64,000 nucleotides of DNA from Flagellimonas nanhaiensis. Its GTDB lineage: Bacteria > Bacteroidota > Bacteroidia > Flavobacteriales > Flavobacteriaceae. Under the pieces are notes generated by a model. It did no database searches, was not told the DNA's origin, and worked only from the letters and a program-made list of their open reading frames with translations. The translations under genes and the position numbers were made by a program. The DNA is taken from NCBI RefSeq assembly GCF_003382275.1, contig NZ_QTJX01000001.1, positions 62,001-126,000 on the forward strand. The letters run 5' to 3'. Within the stretch, counting starts at the first letter, position 1, and every line of letters starts with the position of its first letter. Below are positions 8,533 to 16,964 of this stretch, piece after piece.

Positions 8533-9534
8533 ATGACCGAAGGCAACTTTGTTGATTATGTGAAAGTGCATTTAGCCTCCGGAAATGGAGGCAAGGGCTC
8601 CGTGCATCTTCATCGCGAAAAATATATTGCCAAAGGCGGACCAGATGGGGGTGATGGAGGTCGCGGCGGTCATATCATTGTAAAGGGGAACAAAAATCTT
8701 TGGACCCTTATCCATTTTAAGTTCAAAAGACACTTTAAGGCCGGGCACGGGGAACACGGGAGCAAAAACCGTAGTACAGGTGCCGATGGGGGTGACGTAT
8801 ACTTGGAGGTGCCGCTAGGGACCGTAATCAGAGATACAGCTACTAATAAGATATTGTTTGAGATTACAGAAGACCAGGAAGAAAAGGTGATTTTGGAGGG
8901 AGGAAAAGGTGGTCGCGGAAACTGGCATTTCAAAAGTCCAACCAATCAGACCCCAAGGTATGCCCAACCGGGTATCCCTGGTCAGGAGACTCAAATTACA
9001 CTTGAACTCAAAGTTTTGGCAGACGTTGGGCTTGTAGGTTTTCCCAATGCCGGAAAATCGACCCTATTGTCGGTTATGACCTCGGCAAAGCCCAAAATTG
9101 CCGATTATGAGTTCACTACGCTCAAACCCAATTTGGGAATCGTTCAGCATCGCGATTTTAAGAGTTTTGTAATGGCCGATATTCCAGGAATAATTGAAGG
9201 GGCAGCAGAAGGAAAAGGTTTGGGACATTATTTTCTTAGGCATATAGAACGCAATGCAACGCTTCTTTTCTTAATACCTGCCGATAGTAAGGATATTAGC
9301 CAAGAATATGCCATTTTACTTGATGAGTTAAGGCGATATAACCCAGAACTTTTGGATAAGGACAGACTTGTGGCCATTTCCAAGAGCGATATGCTGGATG
9401 AAGAACTCATGGAAGAAATGCGGGCCGAAATGGAAGAGGATTTTAAGGATGTCCCCTTCCTTTTTATTTCTTCGGTAAGCGGTTTTGGGGTTCAACAACT
9501 CAAGGATAGACTTTGGGCGCTGTTGAACGAATAA
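8533..9534 (+). CDS. obgE: Obg-family GTPase
   Basis: Ribosome-associated GTPase of 333 residues involved in 50S assembly and stress responses. The glycine-rich OBG fold occupies the first ~157 residues ([22 protein letters not shown]). The G domain follows with [18 protein letters not shown] and SKSD. The C-terminal extension of some Obg proteins is absent, as in most Bacteroidota. It follows hpt-adk closely and is probably co-transcribed. Confidence 0.97.
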   Translation: MTEGNFVDYVKVHLASGNGGKGSVHLHREKYIAKGGPDGGDGGRGGHIIVKGNKNLWTLIHFKFKRHFKAGHGEHGSKNRSTGADGGDVYLEVPLGTVIRDTATNKILFEITEDQEEKVILEGGKGGRGNWHFKSPTNQTPRYAQPGIPGQETQITLELKVLADVGLVGFPNAGKSTLLSVMTSAKPKIADYEFTTLKPNLGIVQHRDFKSFVMADIPGIIEGAAEGKGLGHYFLRHIERNATLLFLIPADSKDISQEYAILLDELRRYNPELLDKDRLVAISKSDMLDEELMEEMRAEMEEDFKDVPFLFISSVSGFGVQQLKDRLWALLNE

Positions 9535-9578
9535 CCACCTGTATTCGTCATAGCAAACCAAATATTGATTAAATTTAA

Positions 9579-9596
9579 GGTAGTCCAAATACTACC
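9579..9596 (+). promoter_or_regulatory. Hairpin abutting the start codon of the DUF4136 gene
   Basis: GGTAGT and ACTACC form a perfect 6-bp stem around a CCAAAT loop, and the second arm ends directly at the ATG. In mRNA it would cover the ribosome-binding region; in DNA it could be an operator. Function is inferred only. Confidence 0.35.
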
Positions 9597-10115
9597 ATGC
9601 GATACCTTTTTGCCATAGCAATCTTTAGTCTGTTAATCTCTTGCGGCTCCGTAAGAGTAAATTATGATTATGACCGTGGCACTGATTTTTCAAACTATTC
9701 TACCTATAATTATTTTTCTGATATAGAATCAGGACTGAGTCAATTGGACGAAAAACGTCTGGTACGCATTTTAGATTCCACCTTGCAATCCAAAGGATAC
9801 CGTTTGGATGAGGAACCGGATTTTTACATCAATATTTTAAGTAATCAGTATCGGAGCGGCTCCAACAGCGCTGTTGGTGTAGGAATTGGTGGAACCGGAA
9901 GAAATGTAGGCGGCGGTGTTTCTGTTGGCTTGCCCATTGGGGGTTCAGGAATCCAGCGTCAAATACAGTTCGATTTTGTTGATTCACAAAAGGATGCACT
10001 TTTTTGGCAGGCCATTAGCGAAAGTGGGTATCGGGACAATGCTTCACCCAGTGTTAGGGAGTCTAGGTTGAGAGCAGTCGTAAAAAAGGTCTTTTCCAAG
10101 TTTCCTCCGGAATAA
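9597..10115 (+). CDS. DUF4136 domain-containing lipoprotein
   Basis: Lipoprotein of 172 residues with lipobox LLISC (Cys16). The DUF4136 pattern is seen as YDRGTDFSNYSTYNYF near the N-terminus, a Gly-rich turn region in the middle and ESRLRAVVKKVFSKFPP at the end. Family members are envelope proteins of unknown function. It stands alone between obgE and the S9 peptidase gene. Confidence 0.85.
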   Translation: MRYLFAIAIFSLLISCGSVRVNYDYDRGTDFSNYSTYNYFSDIESGLSQLDEKRLVRILDSTLQSKGYRLDEEPDFYINILSNQYRSGSNSAVGVGIGGTGRNVGGGVSVGLPIGGSGIQRQIQFDFVDSQKDALFWQAISESGYRDNASPSVRESRLRAVVKKVFSKFPPE

Positions 10116-10213
10116 ACAACATTTTTCAATAGCTTCTTAGTGTTAGTTTTTCCTCACAAATCTCCGTAAAGATTTTGTCTGGAGCTAAGGAATTGATTTA
10201 TAATGTGTAACAA

Positions 10214-10239
10214 TTGACTTTAAAACCAGTCTAATTTTG
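10214..10239 (+). promoter_or_regulatory. Candidate promoter of the S9 peptidase gene
   Basis: TAATTTTG (10232-10239) is a perfect TAnnTTTG box. The nearest TTG (10214-10216) is only 15 nt upstream, shorter than usual, so the -33 assignment is weak. Confidence 0.3.
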
Positions 10240-10280
10240 AAAGTCAGCGTCAATTTCAATCAAAAACTAATGAAAACACT

Positions 10281-12305
10281 ATGAAAACAACACAAAAGAT
10301 CAAAAATTTTTGTGGACTGTTCCTATTGTCTTTTTTGGGAATAGCCATAAATGCCCAGGATTTACCAGGAAATACAAGTTTGGTAAGCTCTGATGAAGAA
10401 CTACTCGCCCTTACCAAATTGGATGAAGGGGATTACAGGTACACCGTAGAGGATTATTTTGGAAACCCTAAAGGGTTTACCTTCAGATTTTCCCCTGACG
10501 GAAAATATCTTTCCTATCGCGAACGTGATGAAAATGGAAAACAACATATTTATGTAAAGAATTTGGCCACCGGTGAAGCCAAAATGGCTATTGAAGAAAA
10601 GGAAGAGTTGGTAAGGGGATACGGCTGGTTAAATAACCAAAGGTTATACTACCTCATGGACAAGGGAGGAAACGAGAACTATCATATTTATGCGGTGAAC
10701 CTAGATGGAAAAGACCTGAAGGACCTTACCCCTTTTGATGGGGTTCGGGCACAGTTTACAGAACTACTCCGGGAAGATAAGGACCACCTTATTGTTTCCA
10801 TGAACAAGAACAATCCTCAAGTCTTTGAGCCCTACAAAGTGAATCATATCACTGGTGAATTAACTCAACTTTACTCAAATGATGATCCGAACAACCCCAT
10901 TTTTGGCTACAATTTCGATAAGGATGGAAAACTCAAATCCTTCACCAGAATCAGGGATGGTGTGGAGCAGGATATCTATTACGAAGATGGTGATGAGGGA
11001 TATAAGTTGCTAAAAAGCCTAAACTGGAAAGACAATTTTGTCATTCAAAATTTTAATTACGGAACAGCGTATCCCCATGATGCCTACGTGGTCTCCAATT
11101 TGGAAAGTGACAAGGCTGAAATTCAGTTGTATGATCTTAAGGAAGACAAAATGATTGAAAGGGTCTTTGTCAACGATAGCTACGATGTGCAGAGTATGGG
11201 GCTTTCCCGTACCAGAAACTATGAGGTTGACTACTTTTCCTATGAAGGCGAAAAAAATATCCTAGTTCCTATTAGCGACCCTTACAAAGCATTGGATTCT
11301 AAAATGAAAGAAGAGCTTCCCGGCAAACAATATAGGGTTCTGGACACAACAGAAGATGAAAATCTCTTTATGGTCTATGTGGATAGTGACCGTTTATACG
11401 GTGTTTACTACGCGTACAATGTTGCCAAAAATGAGTTGGAAGAACTCTACAATACCATGCCCCAACTTAAGGAGGAGGATATGTCAGAAATGAGGCCAAT
11501 TACCTTTACCAGCAGAGATGGAATTACACTACATGGTTATATCACACTTCCAAAAGCTGCATTGGCAGGTGAAAAAGTCCCTGTAATTGTAAACCCTCAT
11601 GGGGGTCCACAAGGAATCAGGGATTCGTGGGGCTTTAATCCCGAAGCACAACTGTTTGCTAGTAGGGGTTATGCTACGCTACAGGTGAATTTCAGGATTT
11701 CAGGAGGATATGGAAGAGAGTTTTTGGAGTCCGGTTTTAAACAAATCGGAAGAAAGGCCATGGATGATGTTGAAGACGGATTAAAGTATGTTGTTGAACA
11801 AGGTTGGGTAGATGCCGACAAAGCAGCCATATATGGAGGTAGTCATGGAGGTTATGCGGTACTTCGCGGCTTGACCAAGACTCCAGACCTATATGCATGC
11901 GGAGTTGATTATGTGGGGGTTTCCAATTTGTTCACTTTTATGAAGACAATCCCACCATATTGGAAACCTTATCTTAAGATAATCAAAGAAATATGGTATG
12001 ATGAAGATGTTGCCGAAGAGAAAACAATCATGGAAGAAGTATCCCCCGTATATCATGTGGACAAAATTGAAAAGCCATTGTTCGTGGTCCAAGGAGCCAA
12101 TGACCCTAGGGTTAATATTGATGAGTCCGATCAGATAGTAAGTGCCCTTAGGGCAAAGGGTTTTGATGTACCCTATATGGTCAAATATGATGAAGGCCAC
12201 GGGTTTGGCAAAGAGGAAAACAGATTAGAACTTTACAAGGCCATGATGGGATTCTATGCCAAGCATTTGGACAAACAAGAGATTCCAAAACCCTTAAAGG
12301 ATTAA
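10281..12305 (+). CDS. S9-family (prolyl oligopeptidase-like) serine peptidase
   Basis: Exported peptidase of 674 residues. A signal peptide ends near NAQD (about residue 26). A beta-propeller-like region (about 40-400) precedes an alpha/beta-hydrolase catalytic domain with the oxyanion region VNPHGGPQG, nucleophile motif GGSHGGYAV and the late catalytic His in DEGHGFGKEENR. It probably acts in the periplasm on short peptides. A four-codon ORF (ATG at 10270) overlaps the start codon as ATGA. A strong terminator follows, so the gene appears monocistronic. Confidence 0.93.
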   Translation: MKTTQKIKNFCGLFLLSFLGIAINAQDLPGNTSLVSSDEELLALTKLDEGDYRYTVEDYFGNPKGFTFRFSPDGKYLSYRERDENGKQHIYVKNLATGEAKMAIEEKEELVRGYGWLNNQRLYYLMDKGGNENYHIYAVNLDGKDLKDLTPFDGVRAQFTELLREDKDHLIVSMNKNNPQVFEPYKVNHITGELTQLYSNDDPNNPIFGYNFDKDGKLKSFTRIRDGVEQDIYYEDGDEGYKLLKSLNWKDNFVIQNFNYGTAYPHDAYVVSNLESDKAEIQLYDLKEDKMIERVFVNDSYDVQSMGLSRTRNYEVDYFSYEGEKNILVPISDPYKALDSKMKEELPGKQYRVLDTTEDENLFMVYVDSDRLYGVYYAYNVAKNELEELYNTMPQLKEEDMSEMRPITFTSRDGITLHGYITLPKAALAGEKVPVIVNPHGGPQGIRDSWGFNPEAQLFASRGYATLQVNFRISGGYGREFLESGFKQIGRKAMDDVEDGLKYVVEQGWVDADKAAIYGGSHGGYAVLRGLTKTPDLYACGVDYVGVSNLFTFMKTIPPYWKPYLKIIKEIWYDEDVAEEKTIMEEVSPVYHVDKIEKPLFVVQGANDPRVNIDESDQIVSALRAKGFDVPYMVKYDEGHGFGKEENRLELYKAMMGFYAKHLDKQEIPKPLKD

Positions 12306-12326
12306 GATAGAGAATTGATATTCAAT

Positions 12327-12355
12327 AAAAAAGGAGCTTTTATAGCTCCTTTTTT
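12327..12355 (+). terminator. Intrinsic terminator after the S9 peptidase gene
   Basis: A perfect 12-bp stem (AAAAAAGGAGCT / AGCTCCTTTTTT) with a TTTAT loop, flanked by an A-run on one side and a T-run on the other. Confidence 0.9.
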
Positions 12356-12373
12356 ATTTGAAGAAAAATCAAG

Positions 12374-12493
12374 TCATGGTATAATACCGTTCACCAATTC
12401 CATTTTACCGCTGGCCATAATTTGCTTCTCTAAAGAAAGGTACTTAAGTACTTTAGCTGTGTTTAATTCAAAAAACCGAGCGCCATGATCACT
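12374..12493 (-). pseudogene. Possible C-terminal remnant of an unidentified gene
   Basis: A 39-codon start-less reading frame closed by TGA reads SDHGARFFELNTAKVLKYL then SLEKQIMASGKMELVNGIIP, with natural-looking composition, and is preceded in frame by TAA. It could be the tail of a decayed gene or chance. I do not recognise the family. Confidence 0.2.
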
Positions 12494-12559
12494 TTAGCAA
12501 AACTAGTAATTACGTTAGTCCTAGAAATTTTGATTTAATCAAAGAGTAAAACCTTAATT

Positions 12560-12793
12560 ATGAAAAAATTGAATACTGCACAGAAAACCATTTTGATATT
12601 GGGTATTTTAGGTCTACTAACAGCCATTTATGGTAAATTCAATGGTTGGGAATACAAGACTTATTTTATACTTTTCTATACCAGCACCTCTTTTATGTGG
12701 ATTGCCTTTTTAGATAGTAAGGAAAAGTGTTGTTATCCATTTAAAAGAAAAAAGACCAGAACTGATGTTAAAGGGTCTGGGATACCCTCATAA
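12560..12793 (+). CDS. Small two-helix membrane protein
   Basis: Protein of 77 residues with two hydrophobic segments (about 10-25 and 33-50) and a basic tail with a double cysteine. No domain was recognised. It lies 56 nt before the sensor kinase gene and may share its transcript. Confidence 0.55.
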   Translation: MKKLNTAQKTILILGILGLLTAIYGKFNGWEYKTYFILFYTSTSFMWIAFLDSKEKCCYPFKRKKTRTDVKGSGIPS

Positions 12794-12849
12794 AGTTAAA
12801 AACCAACATTTGGGTAAAAGGTATATTTGAAAAATTCTAGAGAAGACTA

Positions 12850-13908
12850 TTGGAACTGAGCAAAAAGAAGAACAACTATATTTTTTGGACACTCCAGATT
12901 GGGGGCTGGGGTTTCATTAACGTACTATCCGTTTTCACACTAAAACAAGTTAGTGTTGAATTTTTGGTGTATTCGGTGGTTCTGGGAACAATTATTGGAG
13001 TTTTTTCCACTTCGATTTTACGTTGGTATCTAAAAAGGAACATCCAATTTGACAAATTTGGATTTCAGGAGTTTCTTAAAGTTGGTATTTCATTTTTGGT
13101 AACAGCGGCACTTTTTGGGGCCTTAAACTTATTATTTGGTTTTTTGTACATCAAGTTTGGTCCAAGTTTGACAGAATCAGAGTTGAATTTATTCAAAATC
13201 TATGACAACCCTTGGATTCAGGTCATGAATTCACTTTTCCTTATTGGCGCCTGGGTGGTTACCTATCTGGTCATTAAATTACTTCTTAAACTAAATAAGG
13301 AACGCATTGAACGGCTGGAGCTTAATTCCCATTTAAAGCAGGCCCAATTGAATACATTAAAAGGGCAGATCAACCCTCATTTTATGTTCAACAGCCTTAA
13401 CAATATTCGTGGGTTAATGTTAGAGGATGTGGAAAAGTCCAGGGAAATGCTCACCAAACTTTCTGAAATACTCAGATATTCTCTCACCAAGAACAATATC
13501 AACGCTATCGCGGTCAAAGAGGAATTAGAGATGGTGGATAACTATATCGACCTTTCCAAGATCCAACTGGAAGACAGACTGGATTTTGAGAAGAGCATAG
13601 AGAAAGATACATTGGATGTACAAATTCCGCCCATGATCATTCAATTGTTGATTGAGAATGCCGTGAAGCATGGAATTTCCAATTTAAAGGCCGGAGGGAG
13701 AATATTGTTGGGCATCAACAAACTTAATGATGGTTTGCAAATTGAGGTACGGAATACCGGTAAACTCAAAATGTCAAAAGATTCTACCCAATTAGGTATA
13801 AAAAATATAAAGCAGCGCTTGAAATTACTCTACGCAGATAGTGCTTCCTTCTCGCTCGAGGAAATGGACAAAGAGGTCGTGGCCAAAATCAAAATTCCGT
13901 TGACATGA
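12850..13908 (+). CDS. LytS/YehU-type sensor histidine kinase
   Basis: Membrane histidine kinase of 352 residues. Four hydrophobic segments fill residues 10-145, followed by a PF06580-type domain with the phospho-acceptor in QINPHFMFNSLNNIRG (His177) and an ATPase N-box IENAVKHGI. An in-frame TAG lies 12 nt upstream and the first internal ATG is near residue 126, inside the last membrane helix, so translation must begin at a non-ATG codon; TTG is the best choice. The gene overlaps its response regulator by 4 nt (ATGA), which couples their translation. The signal sensed is unknown. Confidence 0.92.
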   Translation: MELSKKKNNYIFWTLQIGGWGFINVLSVFTLKQVSVEFLVYSVVLGTIIGVFSTSILRWYLKRNIQFDKFGFQEFLKVGISFLVTAALFGALNLLFGFLYIKFGPSLTESELNLFKIYDNPWIQVMNSLFLIGAWVVTYLVIKLLLKLNKERIERLELNSHLKQAQLNTLKGQINPHFMFNSLNNIRGLMLEDVEKSREMLTKLSEILRYSLTKNNINAIAVKEELEMVDNYIDLSKIQLEDRLDFEKSIEKDTLDVQIPPMIIQLLIENAVKHGISNLKAGGRILLGINKLNDGLQIEVRNTGKLKMSKDSTQLGIKNIKQRLKLLYADSASFSLEEMDKEVVAKIKIPLT

Positions 13909-14630
13909 AAATAAGGGCTGTCATAGTGGAGGATTCAAGACTGGCTCGAAACGAGTTGAAGGAGCTCATAAAAAAGTACGATGAACTTGAACTGGTAGGT
14001 GAGGCAGAAAATGTGGACAATGGGTATGATTTAATCCAAAAAGAGACTCCAGACCTATTGTTTTTGGATATCAATATGCCGGAAAAGGATGGTTTTGAGC
14101 TTTTGGAGATGTTGGATGAGGTCCCCATAACTGTTTTTACCACTGCTTTTGACGAATACGCCATAAAATCCTTTGAATACAATGCCTTGGATTACCTATT
14201 GAAACCTGTAAGTGAAAAGCGTTTTGCAATGGCTTTGGACAAGGTAAAGGCGCAATTAGCTGGAAACAAGGAGAAACCTTCAAAAGCCAAGAAGCTATCT
14301 GAGAACAGTCAAATATTCATCAAAGATGGAGAATCATGTTGGTTGGTTCGGATAGGTGAAATTTCCCAGTTTGAGATTGTAGGCAATTATACCCGCGTAT
14401 TTTTTGAGGATAAAAAACCCCTACTGTACAAATCCCTTAACCAAGTGGAGGAAAAACTCCCGGAGGAATCTTTTTTTAGGGCCAATAGGCAGCAGATAAT
14501 CAATACAAATTATGTGGAGAATGTGGTACCCTGGTTTAATGGCAAGCTCAAACTTAAAATGAAGAATGGCGAAGAAGTTGAAGTATCTAGGAGACAGTCC
14601 TACATTTTTAAAGATAAAATGAGCCTATAA
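13905..14630 (+). CDS. LytTR-family response regulator
   Basis: Regulator of 241 residues with an N-terminal receiver domain (phospho-acceptor D55 in FLDINMPEKDGF, LLKPVS near residue 102) and a C-terminal LytTR DNA-binding domain (about 135-241). It pairs with the kinase encoded immediately upstream. Target promoters cannot be read from this window. Confidence 0.95.
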   Translation: MKIRAVIVEDSRLARNELKELIKKYDELELVGEAENVDNGYDLIQKETPDLLFLDINMPEKDGFELLEMLDEVPITVFTTAFDEYAIKSFEYNALDYLLKPVSEKRFAMALDKVKAQLAGNKEKPSKAKKLSENSQIFIKDGESCWLVRIGEISQFEIVGNYTRVFFEDKKPLLYKSLNQVEEKLPEESFFRANRQQIINTNYVENVVPWFNGKLKLKMKNGEEVEVSRRQSYIFKDKMSL

Positions 14631-14643
14631 CTGTACTAGAAAT

Positions 14644-14678
14644 AAAAAGGACCTTCTTTAGATAGAAGGTCCTTTTTT
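14644..14678. terminator. Bidirectional terminator between the response regulator and DoxX-like genes
   Basis: A 14-bp stem (AAAAAGGACCTTCT / AGAAGGTCCTTTTT) with a 6-nt loop, and A/T runs on both sides. It ends 2 nt before the convergent DoxX-like stop, so it can serve both units. Confidence 0.9.
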
Positions 14679-14680
14679 CT

Positions 14681-15055
14681 TTAGGCGCGTAAAATATCTT
14701 TATAGCGATCTTTATACCCAATGAGGGCGGCTATGTTCAAAATTAATAGCCCTAAAGCTGGACCAATACCTTCTGGAGCCAAGGTGGCGTGAAAGAGTAC
14801 GGCGTTTACCGAAACACTCATTAAGATTACGGCCAATAAGGCACCATATTTGTTAAAAATTAGGGCAAGGCCCGCAACAATTTCAACTAAGGCAACCAAT
14901 GTCATGGTATGTGTCGATGACATCGCACCAAAGTAGCTCATGACATTTTCAGGCATTTCCCCCATTGGAATGAAATGGAAGAACTTGTTCAATCCGAATA
15001 TCAGGACAAACAATCCCAGCAGTATACGGACTACCATAAAAACTTTTGAATTCAT
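14681..15055 (-). CDS. DoxX-like small membrane protein
   Basis: Protein of 124 residues with four membrane helices, starting MNSKVFMVVRILLGLFVLIFGLN in the DoxX manner (NKFFHF after helix 1). DoxX proteins are loosely linked to redox and membrane functions. I placed the start at the MNSK methionine because the preceding 16 codons are unlike the family. Confidence 0.75.
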   Translation of the reverse strand: MNSKVFMVVRILLGLFVLIFGLNKFFHFIPMGEMPENVMSYFGAMSSTHTMTLVALVEIVAGLALIFNKYGALLAVILMSVSVNAVLFHATLAPEGIGPALGLLILNIAALIGYKDRYKDILRA

Positions 15056-15143
15056 AAGGTTTATTTTTAGTGATTGGATAATAAAAATAACCAAAAATTG
15101 CAAATATGATAAAAATAAAGCCTATTTCGCTTTGATTTTTTAG

Positions 15144-15929
15144 CTACAATGACTTCAAAAGACCTCCGTCAATAGGGATATTGGTACCCGTAATATAGGC
15201 AGCCTTATCTGAAGATAGAAAAGCGACTAAAAATCCATATTCCTCAGGATTTCCAATGCGTTTCATGGGAACTTGATTTTCCATGTTGGAACGGACTTCT
15301 TCCGCAGAAATTCCCATTTTTTCGGCTTTTTTGGCATTGAGTTGGGTAATTCTGTCCGTGTCAAAATATCCTGTCAACACATTATTAATGGTAATTCCAT
15401 CTTTGGCAATGTCGAAGGCAAGACTCTTTGCCCAAGTTACCACAGCAGCCCGTATTGAGTTGGACAGTGCCAAGTAATTCAACGGTTCTTTCACCGAAAT
15501 GGAAGCTACATTAACAATTCGGCCCCATTTCTTTTGTTGCATATGCTTTAGAGCCAGTTCGGTGGTGAAAACTACTGACTTAAAGAGAAGGTCAAAAGCC
15601 TCCTGGTAGTCGTTTACGCTCTTTTCAAGAGCTCCACCGCCTTGAGGCCCTTGTGTATTGTTGATCAAAATATCAATGGTATTGCTTTGAAAAAATGAAA
15701 CGATGGTTTTTTTGTAGGCATCAAAATCCGAAAAATCGACAACCAAAAATTGGTGTTTTTGACCATGGTCGGTGTTCAATGTGTCCAATACCTCCTTGAG
15801 TTTGGCCTCATTCCTTGCCATAAGTGTTACATTGGCCCCGCTTTCAGCGAGCTGGTAGGCTATAGCCTTTCCTATCCCTTTGCTGCTTCCTCCTACCAAA
15901 GCGTTTTTTCCGGTTAAAGTTATCTTCAT
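15144..15929 (-). CDS. Atypical short-chain dehydrogenase/reductase
   Basis: Rossmann-fold protein of 261 residues with cofactor motif GGSSKGIG (13-20), INNTQGP (about 89-95) and the C-terminal IDGGLLKSL. Counting from S143, the usual S-x12-Y-x3-K becomes S143-x12-S156-x3-R160, so the catalytic Tyr and Lys are replaced; alternatively Y152 lacks a Lys at +4. Normal SDR catalysis is therefore doubtful. It starts 2 nt after the cupin gene and probably forms an operon with the cupins; the substrate is unknown. Confidence 0.85.
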   Translation of the reverse strand: MKITLTGKNALVGGSSKGIGKAIAYQLAESGANVTLMARNEAKLKEVLDTLNTDHGQKHQFLVVDFSDFDAYKKTIVSFFQSNTIDILINNTQGPQGGGALEKSVNDYQEAFDLLFKSVVFTTELALKHMQQKKWGRIVNVASISVKEPLNYLALSNSIRAAVVTWAKSLAFDIAKDGITINNVLTGYFDTDRITQLNAKKAEKMGISAEEVRSNMENQVPMKRIGNPEEYGFLVAFLSSDKAAYITGTNIPIDGGLLKSL

Positions 15930-15931
15930 CG

Positions 15932-16243
15932 TTATTTGTATTCTTCCCTTGCAGGACTAAAAATATCCATTAATCTACAAGCAGTTAAGGCTTTTCCTCC
16001 GTGGGGAATGTTGGAGGGGATGATTACCACATCCCCAGGGCCATAAATTTTGGTTTCTCCACCTAAGGTGAATTCAAAAGAACCTTCAACAACATGCATA
16101 ATCTGTTCATGTACATGGTGGTGTTCCGGTACTTCCGCATGCTCTTCCACATTCCAAAAAACCCAGGTCATACTTTGGGAGTGGACCATTTTGCCATGGT
16201 AACCAGGCATTATTTCTTTGCTGGGTATGTTTTCTAAGTTCAT
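15932..16243 (-). CDS. Small cupin-domain protein
   Basis: Single cupin of 103 residues. Metal ligands are visible in PEHHHVHEQIMHVVEG (about 39-54) and the C-terminal His in NIPHGGKAL. There is no signal peptide, so it is cytoplasmic. It is flanked by a second, secreted cupin and the SDR gene, all on one strand. A decayed copy of its N-terminal region lies upstream at 16801-16866. Confidence 0.85.
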   Translation of the reverse strand: MNLENIPSKEIMPGYHGKMVHSQSMTWVFWNVEEHAEVPEHHHVHEQIMHVVEGSFEFTLGGETKIYGPGDVVIIPSNIPHGGKALTACRLMDIFSPAREEYK

Positions 16244-16252
16244 GAAGATTGT

Positions 16253-16735
16253 CTAGAGTTTTATTTTTGACTTAATTTTTTTTGCTACACTGTTATAGTA
16301 TTCTCTGCTGAGTTTTTCCGTCCAAATCGTTGGAGAGTTCCCGTAAATGGCTATATAGGATACCTTATTTTCTATTGATGAGGTGTGCCAATGCTCAATA
16401 TCTTTTTCACACTTGATGACATCTCCTTCTCTTATGATGATGGGGTCTTTTCCTCTCTCCTGATAATACCCTATTCCCTCTATTACAATTAATACCTGAG
16501 GAGTACTATGCTTGTGCCAGTCCAGCGTAGCATTTGGGCTAAACGTTGCTTGGGTAATATTATAATCCAGACCATCTTCTTCACTAAGCAAAAAATTCAG
16601 CCATGCATCTCCTAAATGATGCGTATTAGGCGCTTTAGCACCTTTGTCAGTGAATGATTTGATAGGATACTCGGAATTTTGAGCGCATACCGTAGTAGAT
16701 ATAGAGAGGACTAGGATGAATATGAATTTTTTCAT
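16253..16735 (-). CDS. Exported cupin-domain protein
   Basis: Protein of 160 residues with a signal peptide (MKKFIFILVLSISTTVCAQ) and a cupin fold: LDWHKHSTPQVLIVIEGIGYY carries two His and a Gly turn, and HWHTSS supplies the last ligand. It is probably periplasmic and metal-binding. I start it at the MKKF methionine, which gives a proper signal peptide. It is first in the cupin-cupin-SDR cluster. Confidence 0.8.
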   Translation of the reverse strand: MKKFIFILVLSISTTVCAQNSEYPIKSFTDKGAKAPNTHHLGDAWLNFLLSEEDGLDYNITQATFSPNATLDWHKHSTPQVLIVIEGIGYYQERGKDPIIIREGDVIKCEKDIEHWHTSSIENKVSYIAIYGNSPTIWTEKLSREYYNSVAKKIKSKIKL

Positions 16736-16800
16736 TTTTAAATGATTTGCTAACAGAAAAGTAATCAATACGGGTGAAATGATGCTATAAAGGTTACATT

Positions 16801-16866
16801 TTTTGGATAGGGTACTTTACCATGGTATCCCCGCATTATTTCCTTGGATTCTGTCTGATTAAAGTT
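16801..16866 (-). pseudogene. Decayed N-terminal remnant of a cupin paralogue
   Basis: The minus strand reads NFNQTESKEIMRGYHGKVPYPK, closely resembling the start of the small cupin (NLENIPSKEIMPGYHGKMVH). The DNA around AAATAATG and TACCATGG is also conserved. The ATG is replaced, the similarity ends after 22 codons, and the frame meets TGA at 16765-16767. This looks like the front end of a duplicated gene whose remainder was lost. Confidence 0.65.
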
Positions 16867-16964
16867 GTAGTTAGAAATTTTACTTCAATATAGAAATTAA
16901 TTAGGGGATTGGTTTGTTTGTTATGGAAGTGCCATTGGCTATTTTTGGGATATAATTTGTATTG

